Source of the DNA: Paracoccaceae bacterium
GTDB lineage: Bacteria; Pseudomonadota; Alphaproteobacteria; Rhodobacterales; Rhodobacteraceae
Assembly (NCBI GenBank): GCA_033344815.1
Contig: JAWPMR010000001.1
Coordinates: 172,136 to 236,135, forward strand
Length of the DNA stretch: 64,000 nt
Direction: 5' to 3'
This document shows, piece after piece, positions 29,177 through 38,819 of the stretch. Within the stretch, counting starts at the first letter, position 1; every line of letters starts with the position of its first letter. The position numbers and the translations under genes are program-made. The notes under the pieces were generated by a model. The model was given only the letters and a program-made list of their open reading frames with translations, had not been told where the DNA came from and did no database searches.

Positions 29177-29650
29177 TTGGGAGGTTGGTCAGTCCACCTG
29201 CTTTCCATTGGAGATGAAGGTCCGCTGGCAGACTACCGACATGCAAGCAGTTCGGGGTCGCTGTACGAGTTGTTGAAAAGACGTCGCCAGAAGGGCGGGA
29301 TTGATTTCGCGCTGATCGATGCAAGCGCCGGATCAACTGACTTAAATACATTTGCGGTAGAGTGGTGTGATCTGGCAATGATTTTGTGTGCAGGGACCGG
29401 CGAGACCATAGACGATTTTGACGGCATGCCGGACATTCCGAACCATCGGCAAGAAGCCCGGATACGGATTGCTGCTCCCAATGAGGCCAACGGAGAAAGG
29501 GTTAACGTAGGTACTGGAAGGAATAGTCCCCGGTCCTATGAAACTGGTTATCAGTTTCTGAGATTCTTAATGGCAAATACTCGAACGGACATATTCCAAA
29601 ATACCGGCGCGGATGAATTTCAAGACGCGTCCAACGGCGAAAGCGCCTAG
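29177..29650 (+). pseudogene. possible ParA/VirC1-like ATPase fragment
   Basis: A frame of about 157 codons from a TTG includes GGIDFALIDASAGSTDLNTF and CDLAMILCAGTGETIDDF, similar in pattern to the second half of ParA/VirC1 partition ATPases (DxxLIDT..., then a switch region). The Walker A motif that should lie upstream was not found, so if the resemblance is real this is a C-terminal fragment. No ribosome site is visible. The assignment is weak. Confidence 0.3.
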
Positions 29651-30619
29651 CGGCCACAGCGTTACGTTTAAAAGAAGCGTTCAAGCATTCAACGCTTGGC
29701 TGGCTGTTCCAGCTTGCACTTGGGAGATCGTCTGGCATCTCAACGGTTTTGAACGCAAGCCGGCACCCACGTCAGAGGCAGCCATTTTGAGTGCTACGTC
29801 ACATCAAACAAAACAGGCGGACTTATTTCTGATGACGTATTCATCCTTGCTTTCGTGATGATCACTATTGAAAGATGCGCACATGGTCGACGCTTTAATT
29901 ACTTCCCATGCCCAAAATCTTGTGTTCACACAAACATAAACGAGTCGAAGGAAAACAACCTTCCTTGGAAACTTTGGCTCCAGTTTGCCGGATGGGATAA
30001 GAAGGCTGTTGCCATCGAAACGCTTGCACAGGCGTGCGGCGCTCATGTCTATGGCTCGCAAAAACATCAATACCTAAAAGTTGGAATACAAAGGAAATCT
30101 AGCTCACCAGAACAGACCAACGCACTATTATGAAAAAGCAGATATGATCGAGAAGATAACTGATTATCTTTAGCTGCCGGTCTGTTGGTCAATCGTAGTC
30201 CAAACTGCAAGCGATCCGGCGCTCATTGAAATTCAGCGTCAAGGTTGCGCCGTTAGATGCTCTTCCATCGCGATGCTGCAATGCGGCGCACCGGTGCAGA
30301 CATTCGCTGCGCCTGCAAAGTCAGGCAATCTACAAATTCACACTTTGCGGGACAAACCGGACTTGTGCTGGTGTAGCTATCGCTAACTTAGCATTTTTTG
30401 CGCAATCGCAGTGGTATCAAAGATGTAAAGCAGAGTGAGCCCCAAACCGGTCACTTATGCCTTTAAAGGAAGCTGAACCCATTTCATCTTGTTTCTTGCC
30501 CCAGTTGTGATCGAAAGTTCGGCGTCGAACAAAATCATCGGTCCAAAAATCGGAACTATCGTCCGTCCCAAGAAGACAGTTCAACATTGACCTCCCATCA
30601 ATTCTAAGCCAACGGTGGG
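29651..30619. other. gene-free stretch upstream of the cobalamin riboswitch
   Basis: I see no recognisable coding frame. A 92-codon frame at 29855-30133 has no known features. The right end should hold the promoter of the riboswitch. Confidence 0.4.
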
Positions 30620-30626
30620 AGAGATG

Positions 30627-30761
30627 GTTTCCTACGGTGCGATCGTGGGATGAAACGGGAATACGGTGAGGTTGCCAACCGGCAGCAAGTCCGCGACTGC
30701 CCCCGCAACTGTGAGCGGAGAGCGACGCCAAAGATCCACTGGCCAAAGTGCCGGGAAGGAT
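30627..30761 (+). promoter_or_regulatory. cobalamin (B12) riboswitch, now without a target gene
   Basis: The core of the adenosylcobalamin aptamer is present in order: GGTGC near 30636, GGGAATACGGTG near 30657, CAAGTCCGCGACTGCCCCCG (30686 onward), GCAACTGTGAGCGG, then the B12-box region ending CCACTGG near 30737 and GCCGGGAAGGA at 30750-30760. Such riboswitches normally control cobalamin synthesis or uptake, or B12-independent isozymes, on the same strand. Here the next 1.2 kb on the plus strand is an insertion sequence, so the switch is cut off from its former target. Confidence 0.9.
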
Positions 30762-30795
30762 TGATCCGCGCCACTTGGTTGGTTCACTTTGAATG

Positions 30796-31641
30796 TTAGT
30801 GCATGATTGGCCTGGGTTTCATCGGGATGATGGTTTCCGGAGCCGGTGGGCGGTAGCCTGGGGCCCTATGTTGTCGTTTGGTGTTGTAGTGTTTCCTCCA
30901 TTGTTCGATCAGGATTTGCGCCTCCCTTAGCGAGTAGAAGACCTCTCCGTTCAGCAGTTCATCCCGAAGCCTTGCATTGAAGCTTTCACAATACCGGTTC
31001 TCCCAGGGCGAGCCGGACCCGATGTAGGCGGTCTTGGCACGGACTGCTGAGATTCATTCTCGAACGGCCTGAGCGATGAACTCTGGGCCGTTGTCTGACC
31101 GGATGTAGGCAGGGACACCGCGCAGAATGAACAAGTCGGTCAGCGCGTCGATACCCTCGGTCGAGTTCAGCCTCCTCTTCACTCGGATCGCGAGGCACTC
31201 CCGTCTGTGTTCATCCAGGATGTTGAGCGTCCGGAACGCTTTCCCATCATCGGTCCGATGATGAACGAAGTCATAGCTCCAGACATGGTTGCGGTATTCA
31301 GGCCTCAGCCGAACACAGGAACCATCCTTCAGCCAGAGCCGTCCTTTCTTTGGCTGTTTCAGGGGCACTTTGAGCCCTTCACATCGCCACAGGCGTTCGA
31401 CCCGCTTGTCGTTGATCTGCCAGCCAGCATCTCTCAACAGAACCGCGATCCGGCGGTACCCGTATCGACCATATTGGCGCGTCAGCTCGATCATGTCAGA
31501 CACCAGACGATCTTCATCGGCGCGGCCAACGGGCACCCGCCTCTGTGTGGAGCGAGGCTGCCCCAGGACACGACAAGCACGACGCTCCGAGATGTGGAGC
31601 TGACTCCGCACATGGTCAATGCAGGCACGGCGACGTGAAGA
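30796..31641 (-). pseudogene. IS407-like transposase OrfB with a nonsense codon
   Basis: The integrase-type transposase is complete apart from a TGA at 31054-31056, where relatives have Trp (AQAVRE-stop-ISAV for AQAVREWIAAV). The first catalytic Asp lies in WSYDFVHHRT and the second in RSDNGPEF, both before the stop. The Glu in SPWENRYCESFN lies after it, so the truncated product lacks the DDE triad. Frame and spelling otherwise run to MKPRPIMH and a TAA at 30796. Confidence 0.88.
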
Positions 31642-31643
31642 GC

Positions 31644-31920
31644 TCAGTCGTTTCCCCGTGCGGCCTACGACAGGACCAGCTTGTCCAGCGTCAGGTCCGA
31701 TACCGCTCGCCGCAGCCGATCATTCTCCTTCTGAAGCCGCTTTAGCTCTTTCAGTTGGTCGGTTCCCATCCCACCATACTGCTTAGGCTAGCGATAGAAG
31801 GTCTGTTCTGTGATCTGCACGTCGGATGGCGTCTACGCGCGCCATCCCTTGGCCGCACAGCACCTCAACCTGCCGCAACTTACTGACAATCTCTTCCGGC
31901 TTGTGTCGCTCGATTCCCAT
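31644..31920 (-). pseudogene. IS407-like OrfA, frameshifted
   Basis: It starts MGIERHKPEEIVSKLRQVEV as expected for OrfA and ends with RLRRAVSDLTLDKLVL. A frameshift and stop lie in the middle near 31790-31840 (expected ITEQTFYRWR...YGGM region), and another stop precedes AARGND. The helix-turn-helix is therefore broken. Confidence 0.8.
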
Positions 31921-31976
31921 CTTTGACCCTCCGATTCCTAACCATAGGGGCCGAACACTTCAGTGGGGCAGCACCA

Positions 31977-32369
31977 GTACTTCCGATGAAAACGCCTCAA
32001 TATCCGGGACATATTCGGCGCCTTGTGTGCTGACGACAACATCAAATAACTGTCGTCAAATTGGAGCGCTGTCGCATCTGCGCATTGATAGCTGAGCCAT
32101 TCACGTTGATTCCGCCGCTTGGCGCGATCAATCATCTGTTGAGAAATATCGATGCCGACCACTTTACCGTTTGAGCCAGTTTGATCGGCGATGGCTGCGG
32201 CGAGAAATCCGAGTCCAATTCCAATATCCAGAACGAGTTCTCCCTTTTGGACCGCGATCCTCCCAAGCGTATCGTTGCGTTGCGCAAGGACGTCGGGTCC
32301 AAGATATACTGCCACTAAGCGTTCTGCCGCCGCCTCGTTGTATTCCATTCCCATAGAGCCCTTCGTCAT
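31977..32369 (-). pseudogene. class I SAM-dependent methyltransferase, cut by the IS
   Basis: The N-terminal half is clear: ERLVAVYLGPDVLAQR, SAM motif LVLDIGIGLGFLAAAIA, KVVGIDISQQMIDRAK and ADATALQFDDS. A frameshift near 32045 shifts the following FDVVVSTQGAEYVPDIEAF into another frame, and the gene ends at the IS boundary about 31977. The rest was not found on the far side of the IS, so the insertion was probably accompanied or followed by deletion. Confidence 0.78.
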
Positions 32370-32631
32370 AACATTTACGCTAGCATCATTTCGTCATTTT
32401 AAGAAACTGTGAGGGGAACAAGACAACGTGTCTTTGTGCCGTCTTCCAGACATTCGCTTCCAGTTCACGCAATCCATCAGCTACAAGCGCCATTGTCGCG
32501 TGAGCAGCTTGGTCCAAGCGCCCCCTTTGACCGATGCTGAGTGATGGATGGCTGTCCGCTCTGGTCAGTACACGCCGATTGACACACCCAACAATCCGAC
32601 GCTCAATACATCCGTATCTTGGAGAAAAGCT

Positions 32632-33624
32632 GTGACAACGAGCCTTTTGGACGTCCTTCGAATTGAGAAACCAATATTGTCCGCCCCTATGGCAGGCGCA
32701 GCAGGACCAGACTTGGTAGCTGCAGTTTGCAATGCCGGTGCCTACGGCGTTATCCCGCTTTGGGGCGGATCAAAGGAGCACGTAAGCGCTGGTATAGATG
32801 AGCTTCGAGCACGGACGGATCGGAATTTTGCCGTCAATCTGAACCTGTCGTTTCCCTTTGAAGAACAGCTGGAAGTTTGCATCGCCAAAGGTGTCCACGG
32901 GGTATCACTGTTTTGGGGCGTGGAGCCTTCGGCGATCAGACGGGCCAAGGCAGGGGGGCTGATTGTCTTGGCAAGCGTCGGGAACGCTCAGGAAGCGCGA
33001 ATAGCCGCTAATGCTGGTGCCGATGCCATCGTCGCTCAAGGATGGGAAGCAGGAGGTCACGTTTGGGGGCAAGTCTCGACCATGGCGCTTATTCCGGCCG
33101 TGGCGGACGCGGTCGATATTCCAGTTGTGGCAGCCGGGGGCATTGCCGACGGGCGCGGGATGGCGGCGGCCATCATCCTGGGGGCATCAGGGGTCTGGAT
33201 CGGAACGCGACTGTTGGCCAGTTCAGAGGCGACGATCCACGACGTCTACCGCAATCGCATCCTTCAAGCGTCAGAGGCCGATACGCAATGGTCCCACGAT
33301 CTTTACGATGTCGACTGGCCCGACGCCCCCCATCGAACGCTGTCGAATTCAACGTCGCGTGGCTGGATGGATGCCGGGTGTTCAGCGCCCGGTGGAAGGC
33401 CGAATGAAGAGCAGCAGATCGGGCACCGGCCAAATGGTGATCCAGTGGTTCGATATCAGAGCTATACGCCCTTGCCCGAAACAACGGGCAACGTCGAAGC
33501 GATGTCGCTTTGGTCAGGGCAAGGCGTATCGCTGGTACGTGAAGTGATGCCCGCAGCAGATATTGTTGAGGATATCTATGGGAACGCAAAGACGCTTCTG
33601 CAAAATGGACCCTTTGCGCTTTGA
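32632..33624 (+). CDS. nitronate monooxygenase-like flavin oxidoreductase
   Basis: The protein of about 330 residues is an NMO/2-nitropropane dioxygenase family TIM barrel: ILSAPMAGAAGPDL near the start, AQGWEAGGHVWG, and the FMN phosphate motif VVAAGGIADGRGMAAA followed by GASGVWIGTRLL. The GTG at 32632 has TTGGAG seven bases upstream and gives the family start VTTSLLDVLRIEKP; an ATG at 32548 would add 28 unrelated residues. It is the only intact-looking enzyme gene among broken neighbours. The substrate is unknown; family members oxidise nitroalkanes or act as quinone or enoyl reductases. Confidence 0.82.
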   Translation: MTTSLLDVLRIEKPILSAPMAGAAGPDLVAAVCNAGAYGVIPLWGGSKEHVSAGIDELRARTDRNFAVNLNLSFPFEEQLEVCIAKGVHGVSLFWGVEPSAIRRAKAGGLIVLASVGNAQEARIAANAGADAIVAQGWEAGGHVWGQVSTMALIPAVADAVDIPVVAAGGIADGRGMAAAIILGASGVWIGTRLLASSEATIHDVYRNRILQASEADTQWSHDLYDVDWPDAPHRTLSNSTSRGWMDAGCSAPGGRPNEEQQIGHRPNGDPVVRYQSYTPLPETTGNVEAMSLWSGQGVSLVREVMPAADIVEDIYGNAKTLLQNGPFAL

Positions 33625-33660
33625 CCTACGTGAGGTGGTTTAGACGAAAGGACGGCTAAG

Positions 33661-34471
33661 ATGACATTTCAATTGGTGGGGAATGGTCCGCAAATTTACG
33701 AAGAGGTCATGGACCATTTGTGGTTTGGTCGATGGGCATCTGCGCTTGTAGACATGCTTGCACTCCGGGACTCGGAAAGGGTGCTGGATGTCGCGTGCGG
33801 AACTGACGTAACTACGGGCATTGCAAAGCAGAAAGTCGGCGCGAGCATGACGATCATTGGGCTGGATATCAACGCGCCGATGCTCGCCAAAGCGAAAGAA
33901 CTGGCGGATGATCCTGATATAGGCTGGCTCGAAAGCGATGTATGGGACAGCGGTCTGACCGCCGAGACCTGCGATGTCATCCTGTCAAAGCGCGGCTACC
34001 ATTATTTCCCGGACAAACCTGGCACGCTGAATGAATTTTATCGCCTTCTTACGCCCGGCGGGCGTATGGGGTTCGCGGTCTGGCACGGTCACAGTGCGTA
34101 CACGCATGCGCTTTGTGTAGCCGTTAAACGTCACATCTCACCTGAAGCAGCGCTCACAAAGGCAAACTCCATCAGCCAATGACCTGAAGGAACAAGTCAC
34201 TCATGCAGGTTTTTCTGACGTTCGGGTTCATAGGCAGGAACTCTTGATAGATGTGCCCCGCCCTTCAGAATTCGTTCCATTGCATCTTGCTTCGAAGCCA
34301 ATCGGAGGGGCATTTCTCGCGCTTTCGCAAGATGCTTAGGCGGAGCTGGTCGATAATGTAGCGGCGGCCTTGGGTGATTGCATGCAAGAAGATAGGCTTA
34401 TCTATCCTGACGCAGTCCATGTCGCGATCGGATACAAGTCGGACGATCATCCATGCTTATTGAAATTTTGA
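33661..34471 (+). pseudogene. class I SAM-dependent methyltransferase, frameshifted
   Basis: The first frame gives 173 residues with VLDVACGTDVTTGIAKQKVG (SAM-binding site), GLDINAPMLAKA and YRLLTPGGRMGFAVW. It stops at 34182 after SISQ, but a second frame continues DLKEQVTHAGFSDVRVHRQE and LIYPDAVHVAIGYKSDDHP, the usual C-terminal part of about 270-residue methyltransferases. A further TAG stands at about 34339. The gene is probably non-functional. It lies 36 bases after the flavin oxidoreductase. Confidence 0.75.
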
Positions 34472-35281
34472 ATGGTTATATCAGTGCGCATACGCGCTCC
34501 AGTGGCAGGCCCTTTTTGGTGTTGCACGGTGGCGGCCTGGATCATCGGCATATGGTAGACGCAATTGAACCGGTTTTTCAGGAAAACTCCGATTGGGAGC
34601 GGTTCTACATCGACCTGCCTGGGCACCGCGATTCCAAAGTGGATGCCAGCATTCATTCTCAGGTTGATGTGTTGAAAATGGTTAGCCAGTTCGCAGACCT
34701 GACTTTCAATGGCGATAGGTTCGCAGTCATAGGTGAATCGCGCGGTAGTTATCGCGCCATGGGATTGGCGCATACACGGCCTGATTTCCTTTTGGGCACG
34801 ATGTTGATTGTTGCAGATGCGATGCCGGAATCGACTGCAATCTGGCGGCCGAAGCATCAAACCCTTGTGTCAGCGCCGCATAAAATTTCGAAAAAATCTC
34901 CCACCAAACGCCGCGGGGCGCTTCGCAAGACTGGTTGTTCAGAACGCCGATATTCTGGAGAAGCTCCAGCAGACAAAAATACCGGCTGCTGAACGCGTAG
35001 ACGAGGACTTTGCAGCGCGGCTCAAAAAGAACTTCAATTTTTCGTTTGACCTTTCGAAACCCGCAACGGGTTTCGACAAACCTTCACTTGTGGTGAACGG
35101 ACGACAGGATGCCATGGCTCGTTACCACGATATGATCGAAGGATTCCACCAGTATCCGCGCGCTAATTTTGCCGTGCTGGATTGTGCGGGTCACAGTCTT
35201 GCATGGGAGCGCCCAGAGCTTTTCCAAGCCCTTGCTCAGAATTGGTTGCAGCGACTGGATGACAGCCTTTCGTCAGATTAG
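34453..35281 (+). pseudogene. alpha/beta hydrolase with a frameshift
   Basis: Frame one (34453-34992) has the oxyanion segment LHGGGLDH and nucleophile elbow GESRGSYRAMG. Frame two (to 35281) has the acid residue region VVNGRQDAM and catalytic His in AGHSLAWERP. The switch is near 34915, where alignment moves from KRRG to RFARLVVQNADILEKL. With one base change it would be a normal hydrolase of about 275 residues. A terminator follows 104 bases later. Confidence 0.78.
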
Positions 35282-35384
35282 CTCTTTCGAACAACCATGA
35301 TCGGGGGGGCTTTACTTTTGACAACCAACGGTGCCATCACGGAGAACATCGTCCTTCAGTACCTAGAACAGCATATCGCTAACC

Positions 35385-35410
35385 CTACCGACGCAAGTCG
35401 GTAGTTGTTT
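35385..35410 (+). terminator. rho-independent terminator after the hydrolase pseudogene
   Basis: An 8-bp perfect stem (CTACCGAC with GTCGGTAG) closed by a GCAA tetraloop is followed by TTGTTT. The T tract is short. Confidence 0.55.
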
Positions 35411-35860
35411 AGTATCTGTGAACGAGAGCGAGCCAAGCACGATTGCTCGCGCTCATGCCGTCATTGGCACAGCCACCGCTAAAATTCCCTTTTCTCAACA
35501 TTTCGATCACTGGGCTCTTTTTCTCTACCTGTGATTTGTCTGAGCGACCACTTTTCCCTCCGCAATGCCGCATAAAAATTTACGCCATTGCAGCAATATC
35601 CCTGCTGCGTGCACGCGCAGCACAAAAACTCAATTCACAGGTTGGGCTCAATGCCGACCTCAGAGGCAGCGCAGCATAGCTCCCTGCCCTCAGATTGAGG
35701 ACCTTGAAAGACGGCGCATACTCGGCAAGCTGCCCAATGGCGTGGACATGAGCGCTGATGACGATGCCCGCTTCTTTGAAACACTCATAAACCTCGCTGC
35801 TAATGGAGAATTGCCAAAGAGAGTGGCTGATCTTGGTAAACATGGAAGATGTTGTTCATG
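35411..35860. other. gene-free stretch at the right edge of the decayed region
   Basis: A frame at 35565-35960 overlaps the end of the porin gene on the other strand and shows no protein features. I see no repeat or RNA motif. Confidence 0.4.
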
Positions 35861-37045
35861 TCAAAACACAAACCTTGCTCTGATGCCCCACAGCGTTGTG
35901 CTGGAAGCTGACGCGTTCAAAAGCGGGTTGTCGATGTATTGGACAGATGGCGTGATCTGAAGCCCGGGCGAAATCGAGAATCTGTAGAAGGCCTCAATCG
36001 TTTTCTGATTGCCGGAAATGCCGTCGGCTTCTGCCCAGTTCAGTCCGATGCCTGCAAGGTCTGTATTGCGCGCAAAGTAACCGACACCTGCTGAGATCGA
36101 TTTTTCATAGAGGGCAGCGCGGCCTTTTGACGTCCCCGCTCGAAAGAAGGGCATCCATTTATTCTCCAGAAACCACGCTGCGGAGAACGTTGCTCCATAG
36201 TCCTCCCGCCGGCTGCCATCATCTGCGCTATCCGAATGCCAGAAGGTAAAGTGGATATTGTCAAAATAGATGCGGTCTAGGCCACTGGCGTATCCAACTT
36301 CCACACTTTTGAAAAGTTCACCATCCGAAAACACATCCAGATCGGGACTGGAAGGGTCGGCATTTGCATCGGCGATACTGCCGATAGCATAGAAGTTTGA
36401 TCCCAGCTTTACACCGCCGGCAACGGCCAGCCCGGGGTTCGGCGCGTTAATGGTCGGATTTGTGTTAAAAGCGAGGTTTTGAAAGGCGGTATAGGGGCTT
36501 ACCAACCCATACAAATCCACGAAATCAGTTACATCAATTTGCCCGATTTGGAATGTCCATGATCCGTCGGCGGCGCGCTGCGTCCAGAAAAGATTGGTTA
36601 ACAGCGTTCCGTTATCGTTGAAGGCCGTTCCCGTGATCGACAATGCGCCACTGTCAAAACCAAAGTTCTGGGGGGCGACATCTCCGTAGGCGTGGCGGTT
36701 TTCGATCTTGAAAGTCAGGGTTCCGTTCTCGGTCGCTTTCCAGTTGCCATAGAAGCGAAAAATACCGCCAGAAGCGTCTCCTTCTCCAAGGTCAGAATTC
36801 GAGGTCTGCCCCAGTGCAAGATAGTCCAGATTGAAGCTGAAGCCTTGTTCTGCGCGGTCATCTTTCCAACGAAAGTATCCCGGAGCTATATTTCTGGGGA
36901 AATCAGATCTGAATTGTGGATCGGTGAGGCCATCGCCGGGCGTAAGGTCAGCCTGAACAGAAGAGGGTCCGCCCAGCCCCTGAGCGAAACCAGCATGTGG
37001 AAACGACAGCGCGAGAAAACAGGTGAAAAAGAGGGATCTCATCAT
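35861..37045 (-). CDS. outer-membrane porin-like beta-barrel protein
   Basis: The protein of about 394 residues has a signal peptide (LFFTCFLALSFPHAGFAQG) and alternating amphipathic strands ending in RARFVF with a C-terminal Phe, as in outer-membrane barrels. Segments such as FRFYGNWKATENGTLTFKIE and QIGQIDVTDFVDLYG recall carbohydrate porins of the OprB type, though the match is loose. The start is ATGATG at 37045/37042. It is the last gene of the amidohydrolase operon and lies seven bases after the preceding gene. Confidence 0.7.
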   Translation of the reverse strand: MMRSLFFTCFLALSFPHAGFAQGLGGPSSVQADLTPGDGLTDPQFRSDFPRNIAPGYFRWKDDRAEQGFSFNLDYLALGQTSNSDLGEGDASGGIFRFYGNWKATENGTLTFKIENRHAYGDVAPQNFGFDSGALSITGTAFNDNGTLLTNLFWTQRAADGSWTFQIGQIDVTDFVDLYGLVSPYTAFQNLAFNTNPTINAPNPGLAVAGGVKLGSNFYAIGSIADANADPSSPDLDVFSDGELFKSVEVGYASGLDRIYFDNIHFTFWHSDSADDGSRREDYGATFSAAWFLENKWMPFFRAGTSKGRAALYEKSISAGVGYFARNTDLAGIGLNWAEADGISGNQKTIEAFYRFSISPGLQITPSVQYIDNPLLNASASSTTLWGIRARFVF

Positions 37046-37052
37046 GTCAATG

Positions 37053-37934
37053 TCACCGTATGGGTGCGAGCACCGCTGCCCGTGTTGCTTCGTCCACCGG
37101 CGGCGATGGCGGGTTGGGTTGGAAGGGGTTTGAGATAACCGGACTGAAGGTGAAAGTGACCTTCCAGTCTGACGCAAAAGCATCGGGTGAGACCACGTTT
37201 TTCTCGATGCCCGCGTTCAGTTTCACCAGTTGCTTTCCGATTGCGGTGGTCTTTGCCACCTGAACGCCAAAAGGAACGGTCCATGCATCATCACTCTCAG
37301 CTTCCCAGTCGTAAGTGATCGTTGGGCCGGTGCCGACTTGCCAACCGTCGCCCAGACCATAGAAGAGGAAATATTGCAGGGAGGTGATGGAGACATCTGG
37401 CCCGCTGCCGCCCACCTTTTGATTGTGGAAGGGAAAGACACCCCAGACCCCCCAGTCTTCGGTTTTCACGGCCAGAGCACTCGGTCCCAGTAACCAGTTG
37501 TCAGAAGAGACGTTGCTGCCGGTAGGGATAGCCCCCACGAGTCCCGCGCCGAAGGTCCAGCCATCGCGAGAGCCCGCGTAGAGCAAGTCAAAGGGAATAT
37601 CACCAAGCGCATCGTCTTCAGCAAAGCGGCCCGTTCCGGTGTCAAATGCGGGTTGGCCAAAGACGTAAGGGATCGCAGGTCGAAAGATCAGGTTGTTACC
37701 ATTGGGTAAAACAAAGGGAAACACAGGTTGAAAGGTTGCCGTGAAGCTGTCCTGATCGTTGGCACCCGGCAAATCCCCATCAAACGTGCGGTATTCGAAC
37801 TTGAAGTTCAATGTGGCATTGGCCGCGCCAGGGTTTGCAAGTTCCTTGGCCAGCTCGTCGATGTTGGGGCCGGCTTGCGCATGGACAGACGTGGCCGAGC
37901 AAAGGCACAGTAAAATTGCGTTGAGACGGGTCAT
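37053..37934 (-). CDS. outer-membrane transporter-like protein
   Basis: The 293-residue exported protein (signal LNAILLCLCSATSVHAQA) has barrel-like repeats: FEYRTFDGDL, FQPVFPFVLPNGNNLIFRPAIPY, GWTFGAGLVGAIPTGS, WGVFPFHNQKVGGSG and GPTITYDWEAES. This pattern is typical of proteins annotated as MetA-pathway-of-phenol-degradation-like transporters. It overlaps the DUF3299 gene by four bases. The substrate is unknown. Confidence 0.65.
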   Translation of the reverse strand: MTRLNAILLCLCSATSVHAQAGPNIDELAKELANPGAANATLNFKFEYRTFDGDLPGANDQDSFTATFQPVFPFVLPNGNNLIFRPAIPYVFGQPAFDTGTGRFAEDDALGDIPFDLLYAGSRDGWTFGAGLVGAIPTGSNVSSDNWLLGPSALAVKTEDWGVWGVFPFHNQKVGGSGPDVSITSLQYFLFYGLGDGWQVGTGPTITYDWEAESDDAWTVPFGVQVAKTTAIGKQLVKLNAGIEKNVVSPDAFASDWKVTFTFSPVISNPFQPNPPSPPVDEATRAAVLAPIR

Positions 37935-38704
37935 TCCGATACCACGGTTTTGGAATTCGCCTTCGCGCCGGATGCCCGAACCCGCTCTGCAATGCTCTGC
38001 GCCATTTCATCCGACACAGCCGGCACTCTCCCAAATCGGCGATCTTGGAGTGTTTCGACGCGCTCCGCTTCCATAAGGAAGGACGCCTTCATCGGGACCA
38101 CGCCATCGACAATGTGCATCGCAGTTTCCGAAGGTGCAATCGACAGTTTTCCGGTCAGCCGGACCGGTTCATGGAGAGTTTTTGGTTGCCAGTCGTCCGT
38201 CAGACGCACGCGCAACATCTGGTTGGGGTTGGGCGGGGGCATATGGCTGCACATGCCGCGCTCGGGGACGAGAAAGGCGACCGCCGTGCCATCCGGGTCA
38301 GGCGCTGCAGGAATGGCAAAGCCTGCCAGTGTCACAGTGCGCCCGTCGATTGCCGGATTGCCGGCCGTCGCCGCGGCCTCCCGCCGCTCGGCCACCACCC
38401 AACGTTGCGCAATCAGCCAGTCCGCGTCGATGTCGCGCGTCGCAAGCGTGGCCAGCGCGCCAGATAGCTTCGCTTCCAGATCTGCCCGGTCGCTGTCGGC
38501 CAGATTGGCGTTTTCCAACCGCGAACGCGTGATGACGACGGTTTGCAAAGCCTCGATCTCATCATAGGTCAAATCCCGGAATGGATCGTCAAAGGACTGA
38601 GCGCTTTGGTCAATCAGGTCCGGCCACTGAACAGAGGTATCTGCAAAAGTGGGTCCTAGTAATAGCAAAACCGCTGCAATGGCAGAGACAATACAGTTGG
38701 TCAT
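37931..38704 (-). CDS. exported DUF3299-like protein
   Basis: The 257-residue protein has a signal peptide (IVSAIAAVLLLLGPTFAD) and a DUF3299-type core: VTLAGFAIPAAPD, then AFLVPERGMCSHMPPPNPNQ and LTGKLSIAP. DUF3299 proteins often stand near metal-transport or lipoprotein-export genes, and their function is not settled. Here it is translationally coupled to the outer-membrane protein. Confidence 0.72.
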   Translation of the reverse strand: MTNCIVSAIAAVLLLLGPTFADTSVQWPDLIDQSAQSFDDPFRDLTYDEIEALQTVVITRSRLENANLADSDRADLEAKLSGALATLATRDIDADWLIAQRWVVAERREAAATAGNPAIDGRTVTLAGFAIPAAPDPDGTAVAFLVPERGMCSHMPPPNPNQMLRVRLTDDWQPKTLHEPVRLTGKLSIAPSETAMHIVDGVVPMKASFLMEAERVETLQDRRFGRVPAVSDEMAQSIAERVRASGAKANSKTVVSE

Positions 38705-38819
38705 AGAGCGTCCTCAGATAAAATAGGTTGCGCAAGACGGCCCGAGGTAATTGACCGCCTTGCATCTTGGAGACTTACCTCTAGCAGTTCTTGTGAACCA
38801 CAAACAGGTGTGTCCCTAT

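Larger units (their letters stand above)
30762..31976 (-). mobile_element. IS3-family insertion sequence, IS407-like group, inactivated
   Basis: OrfA and OrfB transposase frames lie on the minus strand. The ends carry imperfect inverted repeats of about 24 bases: from 30762 (TGATCCGCGCCACTTGG...GTTC) and, inverted, to 31976 (TGGTGCTGCCCCACT...GTTC). The 1.2 kb length fits this IS group. The element sits directly after the riboswitch aptamer and cuts a methyltransferase gene on its other side. No target duplication was confirmed. Both frames are damaged. Confidence 0.85.
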
